DNA of 64,000 nucleotides from CAWACP01 sp963780655 (GTDB lineage Bacteria > Acidobacteriota > Terriglobia > Bryobacterales > Bryobacteraceae). The notes beneath the pieces were generated by a model. That model had not been told where the DNA came from. It made no database searches and saw only the letters and a program-made list of their open reading frames with translations. The translations under genes and the position numbers were made by a program. Below, piece after piece: positions 16,871 to 25,228 of this stretch (within the stretch, counting starts at the first letter, position 1; every line of letters begins with the position of its first letter). Location: the NCBI GenBank assembly GCA_963780655.1, contig CAWACP010000004.1, forward strand, positions 744,001-808,000, written 5' to 3'.

Positions 16871-18097
16871 CTAATTCCCGCGGCGGCCGTATACCGTTGT
16901 CCGCGGGTTGTAATTGCGCCAGTCGAACCAGTAGTCCTTGATCACGTCCACGCGTTCGAGGCAGGTTCCTCGCAGCTTGCCCGCGACAGCGCAACCCTGG
17001 AAATTCCATTGGCTGCCGGTGGCCGAGTCCATCAGCAAGGCCCCGCTCTGCCCGGCCATGCGGTAGAAGTCCGGCGTCTCCGCTATGCCTCGTAAGCGCT
17101 GCCGGAAAACCCGCACCGATTGATTGTCGGGGCCGGTCACCAGCAGCACCGGTTCCGGCCCGACATGGTCCTCCACCAGCTTCTGGCTGAGCACCTTCTC
17201 GTAAGGGAATGCGCGGCTCGCGCCGAATGCCCGAATGCCCAGCATGATGTCGCGGTTGCCGAGACCCGGCGCGGCATAGCCGATCACGGTGGGCATCTTC
17301 CTCATCTCCACGTCCCAGTCCTTCGGCGAGTATTCGCGCGCGTACACGCCGACGTCTTTCAGCACAGTGCCGTTCGGCTGTTCCGCTTTCCACAACGCGA
17401 ACGTCAGCTCATCGGACGCCACCATCTCGAGCCGGCGTCCGGCGAGCGGTCCGGAAACCGCTGCGCCATTAATCTGCTGCCAGTAGGTGCCGGTTTCCTC
17501 ATCGCGCATCAGGAAATTCTGGTTGTTGATGCCGGCCAGATGAAAGGTCAGCGTCCTGCCGTCGATATCTCTCCGTAACACCAGACCGGTGTGACAGAGC
17601 GTTCAATATGTCGCGGCGATGGGTATCCCGCCTACCGTGTCGTTGATGATGTGGTGATACGAGATGATTCGAATGGGATACGCTCGCGCGGCGCCCCCGA
17701 GATCGACCGCGATCACCTTTTCGGCGCCGTCCAGCTTCGATTCGGACGCGGGCGAAAACGATGGATGCGTGTCCGGGTGAAACATGATCTCGTACACGTT
17801 CACGCGCGTCAGCCAGGCAATGCCGCAAACCACCAGAGTGCCCGCGACTGCCGCGGCCCGGCGCAGGATGCGCGATTCGCGCCGCCAGAACCACGCCAGA
17901 CCGAGGGCCGCCATGACTACCGCCAGGATCTCCACCCACCAACGAATCCGCAGCACGAACAGCGCCGCCGCAAGCTCATGAACGCCCTGCGAGCGGAAAG
18001 GCCGGATAACGTACAGCGGATAGAACAACGCGGCAAATGCAAGGCCGAAGCAGACGGCCAGATACAGCGTGACGACGCGCCCAGGTTTCTGAATCAA
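16871..18097 (-). CDS. DUF3179 membrane protein, candidate selenoprotein (in-frame UGA, UxxC)
   Basis: Read through TGA at 17605-17603 this is a 408-aa protein: four membrane helices in the first 115 residues, then a DUF3179 domain. The sequence before the stop (ARAYPIRIISYHHIINDTVG, IPIAATY) continues in the same frame after it (TLCHTGLVLRRDIDG). The TGA replaces the first Cys of the family motif TYCxLC, giving U165 and C168 in a UxxC arrangement. All 243 codons downstream are open and conserved. A SECIS-like hairpin with a GGUCU loop follows (17571-17599). TTG at 18097 with GGGG upstream is the suggested start; ATG at 18181 is an alternative. Without selenocysteine insertion the product stops at residue 164. 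A plain nonsense mutation is the competing explanation. Confidence 0.75.
17571..17599 (-). promoter_or_regulatory. SECIS-like hairpin directly after the UGA codon
   Basis: On the mRNA strand the sequence starting 3 nt after UGA folds as CUCUGU-C-ACACC / GGUCU loop / GGUGU-U-ACGGAG: 6 bp, one C.U mismatch, 5 bp, 5-nt loop. The loop begins with GG, 15 nt after the UGA; bacterial SECIS elements need a G in the first loop positions at about this distance, and the E. coli fdhF loop also contains GGUCU (established knowledge). Found by eye, not by a folding program. Confidence 0.65.
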
Positions 18098-18422
18098 GCC
18101 CCTATCGTGCCCGATCTTTCCACCAACGCACAATAGCTGAAATAAACTACATGCATGCCACAGCGCACAGACCGGTGACATGAATCCCCTTTGCTGGCGT
18201 CCAGGCCAGCGCCCCGCCGTTACCATCGGCAGCAACCGGCCGACGTTCAACACGCAGAATCGATAAGCCCGTTGCGATCGGGCTAACCTCGTCCCCATGT
18301 CCATCGCGGGCCTGGCGCGATGAACTGTTGCCGCGCCGGCCAAAAGGCTTCGCGAACGGCGAAATCAGAACGCTCGCTTAAACCTCGATAGTTTGCTGGA
18401 ATCCATCGATCTGTCACAGAAA
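18098..18422. other. Non-coding stretch upstream of the DUF3179 gene
   Basis: About 325 bases with no recognisable gene. It should hold the minus-strand promoter of the DUF3179 gene and, on the plus strand, the eroded 5' part of the glycosyltransferase remnant that follows. Confidence 0.4.
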
Positions 18423-18700
18423 GCCACCGGCCGCCGCGGGCTCGCCGAACCCTATGCCAACATGGATGTCTTCGCGTTCCCTGCGAAAACAGACACGTTT
18501 GGAAATGTCGTGGGGAGGTGCAGGCATCGGGACTTCCCGTCGTGGTGAAACGGCGAGCGGCGGGCCGAAGTTCCTGGTCCGCGGCGGGGTGGACGGATTC
18601 GTCGCTCGCCACATATATTCATTCGCCGCGGCGCACGGGCGAGGCGGCCCGCGCCAGCGCACTGAATTGCTCGTGGGACGCAGTGATGGAGGTCGAATGC
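18423..18700 (+). pseudogene. Remnant of a GT4-type glycosyltransferase
   Basis: Three frames must be joined to follow the C-terminal half of a GT-B glycosyltransferase: LAEPYANMDVFAFPAKTDTF GNVV, then ASGLPVVV, then GGPKFLVRGGVDGFVAR, then ALNCSWDAVMEV. These are the family's donor-site segments in the right order, so the gene was ordinary and has since collected at least three frameshifts. Its 3' part is overlapped on the other strand by the end of the DUF1801 gene. Confidence 0.75.
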
Positions 18701-19053
18701 CCAGCGCGTTCCTTTGCGCGGAATCTCGCTATGCGCTCAATTAACTTCACCGGAACGGGCTCGGAGAATGGAAACTGGATCGTCCCTTTGATAGTTTTGT
18801 ATGGTTTCAGTTCCTCGCTGAAAGCCGCGACGAGGGGAGCGCTGGCCGCGTAGAGCGAGTAGTGCTGCTTCCATGCGGCAAAGTAGATGACCGCTTCGCC
18901 GTCCAGCTTGTACGTGGGCATGTGATAAGAGATTACTTCGTCCGCTTTGGGCAGGGCATTGCGGATGGCAGAGCGCACCTGGTTCAGCACAATCTGCGCG
19001 GCTTCGGGTTGCGACCGAATGTACTCGTCCACGGATTGGAACTGCTGGCGCAC
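18619..19053 (-). CDS. DUF1801 (YdhG/iron-chaperone-like) domain protein
   Basis: Small cytoplasmic protein, about 144 aa from the GTG at 19053 (QQFQSVDEYIRSQPEAAQ). The DUF1801 core includes ADEVISYHMPTYKLDG, FAAWKQHYSLYA and GTIQFPFSEPVP. Related proteins resemble the Bacillus frataxin-like YdhG; the biochemical role here is unknown. The last 30 or so residues (from about 18710 down) are encoded antisense to the glycosyltransferase remnant and look like read-through into foreign sequence. The frame is open further upstream to 19197. Confidence 0.8.
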   Translation of the reverse strand: MRQQFQSVDEYIRSQPEAAQIVLNQVRSAIRNALPKADEVISYHMPTYKLDGEAVIYFAAWKQHYSLYAASAPLVAAFSEELKPYKTIKGTIQFPFSEPVPVKLIERIARFRAKERAGHSTSITASHEQFSALARAASPVRRGE

Positions 19054-19110
19054 AATGTATACGTCAGGAATAACTGTACCGTTGCTCCCTTTGATGGAGG
19101 TATGACAAGC

Positions 19111-19482
19111 ATGCGGCTGGATAAATGGCTCTGCGCGGCTCGGTTCTTTAAGACGCGCGCGCTCGCCTCGCGGGCGTGCGAACTCGGAAGAGTTCAAACC
19201 AACGGCGCAGCCTCGAAGGCCTCGCGCGAGGTCCGCCTCGGCGACATCTTACGAGTGAAGACTGAGGGCGCGACTTACGAACTGGAGGTCCTTGCGCTGA
19301 GTGAGACCCGCGGGCCGGCCGTGGTTGCCCAAACGCTTTACCATGAAACCGAGGAAAGCAGAGCGATGCGCGTGAAGGCGGCGGAAGAGCGCAAAGCCAT
19401 GGCCCAGTTCGAACGCACTCCGGTGGGAAAGCCCTCGAAACGCGATCGTCGTGTAGCCGATCGGATGCGCGGCAGAGTCTGA
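19111..19482 (+). CDS. S4-domain RNA-binding protein (Hsp15/RqcP-like)
   Basis: 123-aa protein with an N-terminal S4 domain: MRLDKWLCAARFFKTRALAS, GRVQTNGAASKASREVRLGD, ending in a basic tail (KPSKRDRRVADRMRGR). Family members bind stalled or dissociated 50S subunits carrying peptidyl-tRNA (Hsp15) or take part in ribosome quality control (RqcP). GGAGG at 19096-19100 supports the ATG at 19111 over the one at 19102. Divergent from the DUF1801 gene. Confidence 0.88.
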   Translation: MRLDKWLCAARFFKTRALASRACELGRVQTNGAASKASREVRLGDILRVKTEGATYELEVLALSETRGPAVVAQTLYHETEESRAMRVKAAEERKAMAQFERTPVGKPSKRDRRVADRMRGRV

Positions 19483-19487
19483 TTCGC

Positions 19488-20135
19488 ATGATGCCTTTAT
19501 TCGATCGCGAGTCGCCGCTGGCCTCGCGCGAGCCACTGGAGGACGGCGCTGTCCTGTTGCGGGGCTTTGCGGCGTCGCTTGCGCCTGCGCTGGTCCAGCA
19601 CGTGGAGCAGGTTGCGCAAGCTTCGCCCTTCCGTCATCTGATTACGCCGGGCGGTTACGCCATGTCCGTGGCCATGACCAACTGCGGGCACGTTGGCTGG
19701 GTGTCCGACCGCAAGGGCTATCGCTACGACCCGATGGATCCGGATACAGGCGCGCCCTGGCCCGGCATGCCCGGCATATTCGTCGATCTTGCGGTACGCG
19801 CCGCTGCCGACGGCGGATTCGCGCAATACGCCCCTGACGCCTGTCTCATCAATCGCTATGGCGCGGGCTCCAAACTCAGTCTTCATCAGGATCGTGATGA
19901 GAAGGATGCCGCGGCGCCCATCGTCTCTGTCTCACTTGGTTTGCCTGCCGTATTCCTGTGGGGCGGCAAACGGCGCTCCGATCCGGTCCGCCGGCTGAAG
20001 CTCGAAAGCGGCGATGTTGTGGTGTGGGGCGGCCCGGCGCGCTTCGCATATCACGGCATCGCGCCTCTCAAAGCAGGACAACATCCAGTTACCGGCGACG
20101 TGCGAATCAATCTGACTTTTCGTAAAGCGCTTTGA
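19488..20135 (+). CDS. alkB: AlkB-family DNA oxidative demethylase
   Basis: Fe(II)/2-oxoglutarate dioxygenase that repairs N1-methyladenine and N3-methylcytosine, 215 aa. Iron ligands are visible in LHQDRDE (HxD) and in ARFAYHGI (second His); the 2-oxoglutarate-binding Arg pair is in DVRINLTFR. Full length for the AlkB family (E. coli protein 216 aa). Starts 6 nt after the S4 gene, ATG at 19488 or 19491, so likely co-transcribed with it. Confidence 0.93.
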   Translation: MMPLFDRESPLASREPLEDGAVLLRGFAASLAPALVQHVEQVAQASPFRHLITPGGYAMSVAMTNCGHVGWVSDRKGYRYDPMDPDTGAPWPGMPGIFVDLAVRAAADGGFAQYAPDACLINRYGAGSKLSLHQDRDEKDAAAPIVSVSLGLPAVFLWGGKRRSDPVRRLKLESGDVVVWGGPARFAYHGIAPLKAGQHPVTGDVRINLTFRKAL

Positions 20136-20152
20136 CGCCTGTCGCGCGCCGC

Positions 20153-20542
20153 TCACGCCGACTCGACGATAACGTTCGCGTATTGCACCGTGTCTCCGGT
20201 GCGAATCAGCCCGATGGCCTGCGGGACGCGCTTCTTAAACTCCACATGCGGCTCAAACGTCAGCGGTATGCCCAGGAGCTCCTGTTCGAACGCCGCGCGT
20301 GTGTTCGCGCTGTTCCCCGCAACAAACTCCTCGGCCATGAATGCGCGCCCGATGGTGAAATTGGAACGGAGCGCGCGAAGAACATCGAGCACGCGCGGGA
20401 TATCATCGACCAGCGATATATCGATGGTCTCGATCTGTGGCCAGAACGGGAAACCGCGGTCGGCAATCACCAGCGTATTGGTGTGGCGAACGCGGCTGAT
20501 GAGAGAGTTGATTCCGGGGTTCAGGATTCCGTTTTTGATCAT
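20153..20542 (-). CDS. RbsD/FucU-family sugar mutarotase
   Basis: 129-aa sugar anomer converter (L-fucose mutarotase or D-ribose pyranase). It starts MIKNGILNPGINSLIS; the family's catalytic His is in RVRHTNTLVIADRGFPFWP. The adjacent alpha-fucosidase tail and fucose pyrophosphorylase gene make FucU the better guess than RbsD. Its ATG overlaps the stop codon of the fucosidase fragment (ATGA), so it was translated from a transcript running through that gene. Confidence 0.88.
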   Translation of the reverse strand: MIKNGILNPGINSLISRVRHTNTLVIADRGFPFWPQIETIDISLVDDIPRVLDVLRALRSNFTIGRAFMAEEFVAGNSANTRAAFEQELLGIPLTFEPHVEFKKRVPQAIGLIRTGDTVQYANVIVESA

Positions 20543-20745
20543 GTTAATGCGACGCGTGCGAGATCCGGAAGCAGTGGCGCATCGGAGCCCAGCATGCGCA
20601 CGCTGTTAATCGCGCCCCGATCCGCCGCTGAGCCTTCCGCCAGCGATTTGATAGTCGGCGCCCCGTCCTCCGGCCATCCGAGCGCAATGGCGTACAGGCG
20701 GGGCCTGACGTTCTGCACTGTATCACGCGTTCTCAGCATTCGCAA
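20539..20745 (-). pseudogene. C-terminal remnant of a GH29 alpha-L-fucosidase
   Basis: 68 codons reading RLYAIALGWPEDGAPTIKSL and GAINSVRMLGSDAPL, which match the C-terminal beta-sandwich of GH29 alpha-L-fucosidases. The catalytic (beta/alpha)8 domain is absent; the divergent lacI gene begins 95 bp upstream, so a deletion of more than 1 kb has joined the tail to the regulatory region. The remaining frame is intact and coupled to fucU, so it may still be translated as a short leader. Confidence 0.75.
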
Positions 20746-20759
20746 CAGTTATCGGTTAC
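20743..20759. promoter_or_regulatory. Candidate operator for the LacI-type regulator (copy 1)
   Basis: The string AACAGTTATCGGTTA lies just before the fucU operon and between it and the divergent regulator gene. An almost identical string recurs at 21893 right after the regulator gene, in front of the fucose pyrophosphorylase gene. Repetition at both promoters flanking a LacI gene suggests its binding site; imperfect dyad only (AAC/GTT ends). Confidence 0.45.
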
Positions 20760-20840
20760 TTCCGCACGAGCGGGCGCCGCCGGCGTGCCCTTGTTCGCGG
20801 CCGATTCACCGGGGGGCGATCGAGCACATAATGTGAGTGC

Positions 20841-21878
20841 ATGCCGACAACGATGAAGGACATCGCGCGCGAACTGGGCGTCTCGGTGGTCACCGTTTCC
20901 AAGGTGGTTCGCAACCACGCGGATATCAGCGAGGAAACCCGCCAGCGAGTCCTCAAGCGGATCAAAGAGCTGAACTATCAACCGAATCTTGCGGCGCGCG
21001 CGCTGGTGACGGGCAGATCGTACGCCGCCGGGCTGATCGTTCCGGATCTCGTCCACCCGTTTTTTGCGGAGATAGCAACCGGCTTGACCGAAGTGCTGCG
21101 CCGCAAGAGCTACAGCCTGCTGATCTCCTCGTCACAAGGCGACGTGGACCTCGAGCGGCAGGAAATCAAGCGACTCCTCAGCCGGAGGCTGGATGCGCTC
21201 ATCATCGCTTCCGCGCAATGGACGGTGGAGAGTTTCCGGCGAATCGAGGAACAAAAGGTACCCTACGTCCTGATCGATCGAGCGTTCATGGGCATGCCCG
21301 CCAACTTCGTCGGCGTGGACGATGTGGCTATCGGGCTGATGGCCACCGACCACCTGGTCTCTGCCGGCTGCGCTCGCATCGCCCATATCCGCGGTCCGGC
21401 CATCAGTACCGCAATCGGACGTCTGGAAGGGTATAATCAGGCGCTTTCGAAGCACAACCTCATTCCGCTTCAGGGCTACGTGCTGACCGGACGTTCGCCC
21501 GACGCGGACAGTTGGAGCAGCGGACATGAGGCTATGAAGAAACTGCTGGACCTCGCTCCTCGGCCCGACGGAGTCTTCTGCTACAACGATCCGATCGCCA
21601 TCGGCGTAATTGATGCCGTCCTGGAGAGCGGTTTGCGAGTGCCGCAGGACATCGCCGTGATCGGTTGTGGCAACCTGCATTTCGATAAGTCGCTGCGCGT
21701 GCCGCTCTCGAGCATCGACCAGCAAAGCGTCGCCATCGGCGAACGGACCGGGAAACTGGTGATGTCGCTGATTGAGGCAAAGACTCCTCCCCCGCCGAAA
21801 TGCATCCTGCTCGAACCGAAAGTGGTGGAGCGAGACTCCACTCGCCGGGTGGCGGCGCATTCCGCTCCCCGGCGTTGA
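20841..21878 (+). CDS. LacI-family transcriptional regulator
   Basis: 345-aa repressor. N-terminal helix-turn-helix and hinge: MKDIARELGVSVVTVSKVVR, then QPNLAARALVTGRS. This is followed by a two-lobed sugar-binding domain (AAGLIVPDLVHPFFAEIATG, FCYNDPIAIGVIDAV, IDQQSVAIGERTGKL). The neighbours (FucU, fucosidase tail, fucose pyrophosphorylase) suggest L-fucose or a fucoside as effector. ATG at 20841, preceded 12 nt upstream by a CATAAT -10-like box, so its mRNA leader would be very short. Confidence 0.92.
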   Translation: MPTTMKDIARELGVSVVTVSKVVRNHADISEETRQRVLKRIKELNYQPNLAARALVTGRSYAAGLIVPDLVHPFFAEIATGLTEVLRRKSYSLLISSSQGDVDLERQEIKRLLSRRLDALIIASAQWTVESFRRIEEQKVPYVLIDRAFMGMPANFVGVDDVAIGLMATDHLVSAGCARIAHIRGPAISTAIGRLEGYNQALSKHNLIPLQGYVLTGRSPDADSWSSGHEAMKKLLDLAPRPDGVFCYNDPIAIGVIDAVLESGLRVPQDIAVIGCGNLHFDKSLRVPLSSIDQQSVAIGERTGKLVMSLIEAKTPPPPKCILLEPKVVERDSTRRVAAHSAPRR

Positions 21879-21891
21879 CATGGCTATTTCG

Positions 21892-21908
21892 TAACAGTTA
21901 TCGTTAAC
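21892..21908. promoter_or_regulatory. Candidate operator for the LacI-type regulator (copy 2)
   Basis: The sequence TAACAGTTATCGTTA begins 13 nt after the lacI stop codon and repeats the motif at 20743 (AACAGTTATCG identical, 11 nt). It has TAAC/GTTA ends spaced by 7 nt. It lies right at the apparent 5' end of the fucose pyrophosphorylase coding frame. Confidence 0.45.
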
Positions 21909-21997
21909 GTACGACGAACTTATCCGAACCCTGGCAATACCTGATCGTCACCGCCGCAAATGCGGAGCAGGCGTCCGCTTACGAGGCGCAGATCCGC

Positions 21998-23521
21998 ATG
22001 CGCCGCGATGCCGGTCAACTGGCTGAGGTTCGCGATGTCTTCGTGGTTCCCGATCCAGAGGGACGTCGCGCGGGCAGCGGAGGCAGCACGCTCGAGTGCC
22101 TCATGGCAGTGCTTCACCGCGAATCGGCTGCTCCCCTGAAGGATTTTGCATCCGCGGAGGCGATACTGCGCAGGCTGCGCATTCTGATCGTGCATGCGGG
22201 AGGCGACTCGCGCCGCCTGCCCGCGTATTCGCCCTGTGGCAAGATCTTCGTGCCCGTCCCGCGGGAAACGCATTCCGCGGTCACGCCGGCGCTGTTCGAC
22301 CTGCTTGTTCCGTCATTCCTCACCCTTCCCGCGGGTATGCCCGGCGCGGGACAGATTGTAGTGGCGGCCGGCGATGCGCTCATCCGCTTCGATCCTCGCG
22401 AGGTCGCGCCACCGCGCACCGGCATCACCGCTCTCGGTTCCAGAACATCGCCCGAAGAGGCTGCCCGCCACGGGGTCTTCTGCGCCGATGCTGACGGCTC
22501 GGTCCGCCGTTATATGCAGAAGCCGGCTGTTCGCACACAACTGGAGGCGGGCGCCATCGGCGCGGATGGCCGTTCGGTGCTGGACATCGGCGTCATGAGC
22601 CTCGATGCGGAGGCGGCTGTGAGACTCCTGCGCGCATTCTGCATCATTGCGGACGGCATTCACTGGAGTCCGGAGGCCAGGCGCGTCGTACTGTCGCACG
22701 GCATCGATCTGTATCGGGAGATCTGCGCGGCGCTGGGCGAAGAGGCGACGTTCGACGATTATCTCAGCACCGTGCGCGCCAGCGGATCGATGCTCGATGC
22801 GGCAGTGCTGGCCGGCCTCTTCCGCGAGCTGCGAACGATTCCGATGATTGTCCAGGTGCTCAGCCATTGTAGTTTTCTGCACTTCGGTTCCACTCGCCAG
22901 TTGATCGACAGCGGGCTCGAGCTGGTGGCCGCGCCGCCCGGCGACGTTCTGACAATCTGCACGGACGTTCAGGAACGAGGCCGCATCGACGGATTCGATT
23001 CGTGGGTGGAGGGCTGTCGGGTTCGCGCTCCGCTTCGCCTGTACGGCCGTAATGTGGTAGTGGGCATTGATGTGACCGAGCCGTTCGAGCTGGCTGAGGG
23101 CGCGTGTCTCGATGTTTCGGCCGGCTTCGACCGGAATGGCCGCATGGCGTGGTTCATCCGCTGTTACGGCATCAACGACACATTCCAGCATTCGCTCTTG
23201 CGGGGGGGCACGTTTTGCGGGCAGCCTCTGGGGGCCTGGCTCGAATCCGCCGGCGTCCAGGACTCCGATGTCTGGAGCAGCGATCCGCCGGACTTTGAGC
23301 GTACGCTCTGGAACGCCCGCGTGTTCCCCGCGGAACAGGAGCATGGAGCGTATCGCCGCTGGAGCTGGATGTACGATGTCGAGAACGCAACGCCGGAACA
23401 GAAGCGCAGTTTCCTCGAGGCGGACCGCTACAGTTCCGCGGAGATCGCCCGGAGGGTGGATCACGAGGCGTTTCATGCACGTCGCGCCGCGATCCGCGCC
23501 GTCCGGGCCACTCTGGCGTAG
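21998..23521 (+). CDS. L-fucose-1-phosphate guanylyltransferase (FKP N-terminal-type) protein
   Basis: 507 aa from the first ATG. Nucleotidyltransferase region with GSGGSTLECL and HAGGDSRRLPAYSPCGKIF, followed by a left-handed beta-helix-like part, as in the fucose pyrophosphorylase half of bifunctional FKP; the GHMP kinase half is absent. The conserved N-terminus (PWQYLIVTAANAEQASAY) lies upstream of this ATG in the same frame, back to about 21911 after a TAA at 21905. That stretch has no ATG, GTG or TTG, only ACG at 21911 and 21914. The true start is therefore either ACG, or was lost by a T-to-C change. Likely makes GDP-fucose or runs in reverse; regulated with lacI. Confidence 0.8.
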   Translation: MRRDAGQLAEVRDVFVVPDPEGRRAGSGGSTLECLMAVLHRESAAPLKDFASAEAILRRLRILIVHAGGDSRRLPAYSPCGKIFVPVPRETHSAVTPALFDLLVPSFLTLPAGMPGAGQIVVAAGDALIRFDPREVAPPRTGITALGSRTSPEEAARHGVFCADADGSVRRYMQKPAVRTQLEAGAIGADGRSVLDIGVMSLDAEAAVRLLRAFCIIADGIHWSPEARRVVLSHGIDLYREICAALGEEATFDDYLSTVRASGSMLDAAVLAGLFRELRTIPMIVQVLSHCSFLHFGSTRQLIDSGLELVAAPPGDVLTICTDVQERGRIDGFDSWVEGCRVRAPLRLYGRNVVVGIDVTEPFELAEGACLDVSAGFDRNGRMAWFIRCYGINDTFQHSLLRGGTFCGQPLGAWLESAGVQDSDVWSSDPPDFERTLWNARVFPAEQEHGAYRRWSWMYDVENATPEQKRSFLEADRYSSAEIARRVDHEAFHARRAAIRAVRATLA

Positions 23522-23536
23522 CCGGGAAACGCTGAC

Positions 23537-25147
23537 TCACTTCAACGCCGGCGGCGGGATCAGTGCGTTACGAATCGGCGCGACCCACGCGTCGGCGCCG
23601 ATGTCATAGACGATGAAGTCCGAATCGAACTGCCAGTACGTCCACGCCCACCCAAGGGCCTCCGCGGTGCGGGCAAGGTGCGCCGTGTAGAGCACCCGCG
23701 AATCGATATCGCCTTTATCATAAGCGCCGAATTCGCCCAACAGGATGGGCCGGCCGTGCGCTTTCGACCACTCCTGCACGCCGGCGAAATCCGTTTCCAC
23801 TTTGCGCTTCTCGGCGTCCGTGCCCCATTTGATGCCCGACAGCTTCGCCGTTGCCGGGCTCCACGGCGCGCCCTGATGCGTGAAGGTCATCGGCAGATAG
23901 TAGTGCACGGTAACGATGATGTTGCGGTCGTCATTGGGCAGCTCCAGCTTGTTCAGGTAACCGACTCCGTTCCAGAACGCGGGGCCGATGATCACAGTTC
24001 GGGCCGGGTTGGTAGCCCGAATGATGGCCAGGTTCTCGCGAATCATCTCGTTCCAGAGCACCGGCGTAACCTGGCTGTTCGGCTCGTTGAGAATCTCGAA
24101 CACCACATTGGAACGCGCATCCTTATAGCGCTCCGCAATTTGCGTCCAGAAAGCCTTCAGGCGCGGCTGGCAGGCCGCCACATCGCGACCGCAGGGCTCG
24201 AAATCGTGCTCGTCGACAATCACCATCAGGTGATTGGCCACGGCGTTGTCGATCACCCAGTCGAGCGTGCTGAGCCACACCGGGTCGAGCCGGTTGGCCG
24301 AATCCATGTGCGCGAACGATTGCAGATTCACGCGCACCGTTTGAAAGCCGCCATCGTGAATCAGCTGGAAGTGGCGATCGGTGAAGCGCCGCTTGTCGAA
24401 GCTGGTCCAGAGCGGGTCGTAGCCGATGATGTTCACGCCGCGGCCCATCCGCTTCACCTGCTCGAAGGCGTCCACCGGTGCGAACGGCTGCGCGGCCGCG
24501 CCGTCCACCGGCCGAAACTCGAAGTAATCGATGTTGAAGTTGCCTTCTTTGAGCACCGCGAGCGTCAGCACGTGCACGCCCTTGTCGAGTTGCACTTCGG
24601 CCAGCTTGTCCGCGATGCGCCACTTGTGCCAGTGCGTCGTGCCAGGAAGCGCGATCGGTCCGGCTTTGTCAACGCCATCGAATGCGAGGCTGATCTGCGC
24701 GTCGTCGGTCCGTGATGTCATGTGCGCCGAGACCACATACGTCCCCGCTTCGCGGACGTCCACTGTGTACTTCACCCATTCGCCCGGCGCCGTCCAGCCC
24801 AGGTACAACTCGCCGGGCTTCTCCGGGGCGCCGTCAACAGTGGTGTCGATGCCGGCCTTCGTAAAGGAAATGTCGACCCCTTCGTCGCTCCGGAAGCGGT
24901 CCACAAAAGTGTCGCCTTTGTTCAGGGTTCCGCTGCCGTTGTTCGTAGGGTCGGAATCGTTATAGGCGACGCCCTGCCCGCCTGCGTCGTAATACTCGGC
25001 CTGGACGCGACCCGGAATCGACTGCGGACGGCCCAAATAAGGTTTTCCGTGGTAATCGCTCGTGACTTCCGCGCTCAGGCCGCAGGCGAACAGAGCGGCG
25101 AGCGGCAGAAGCCGCAGCATCGCGGTGGTAACATTTCGAGGACTCAT
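23537..25147 (-). CDS. Secreted GH5 glycoside hydrolase with N-terminal CBM6/35-like module
   Basis: 536 aa from the ATG at 25147 (MSPRNVTTAML), with a signal peptide cleaved near CGLSA. A carbohydrate-binding module of the CBM6/35 type follows (VQAEYYDAGGQGVAYND ... LYLGWTAPGEWVKYTVDV ... FNIDYFEFRPV, about residues 45-220). The GH5 barrel follows, with acid/base Glu in FEILNEPN and nucleophile Glu in ILLGEFGAY. Probably an endo-beta-glucanase or mannanase acting on plant polysaccharide outside the cell. The frame is open to 25174, but the later ATG gives a better signal peptide. Confidence 0.88.
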   Translation of the reverse strand: MSPRNVTTAMLRLLPLAALFACGLSAEVTSDYHGKPYLGRPQSIPGRVQAEYYDAGGQGVAYNDSDPTNNGSGTLNKGDTFVDRFRSDEGVDISFTKAGIDTTVDGAPEKPGELYLGWTAPGEWVKYTVDVREAGTYVVSAHMTSRTDDAQISLAFDGVDKAGPIALPGTTHWHKWRIADKLAEVQLDKGVHVLTLAVLKEGNFNIDYFEFRPVDGAAAQPFAPVDAFEQVKRMGRGVNIIGYDPLWTSFDKRRFTDRHFQLIHDGGFQTVRVNLQSFAHMDSANRLDPVWLSTLDWVIDNAVANHLMVIVDEHDFEPCGRDVAACQPRLKAFWTQIAERYKDARSNVVFEILNEPNSQVTPVLWNEMIRENLAIIRATNPARTVIIGPAFWNGVGYLNKLELPNDDRNIIVTVHYYLPMTFTHQGAPWSPATAKLSGIKWGTDAEKRKVETDFAGVQEWSKAHGRPILLGEFGAYDKGDIDSRVLYTAHLARTAEALGWAWTYWQFDSDFIVYDIGADAWVAPIRNALIPPPALK

Positions 25148-25228
25148 GATGGTTTGAAGCCACGATTGTTTCAATAACCGGGAACGGACGCAAGGGCGGC
25201 GGCGGAGATCGGGATGAATGACAGTAGA

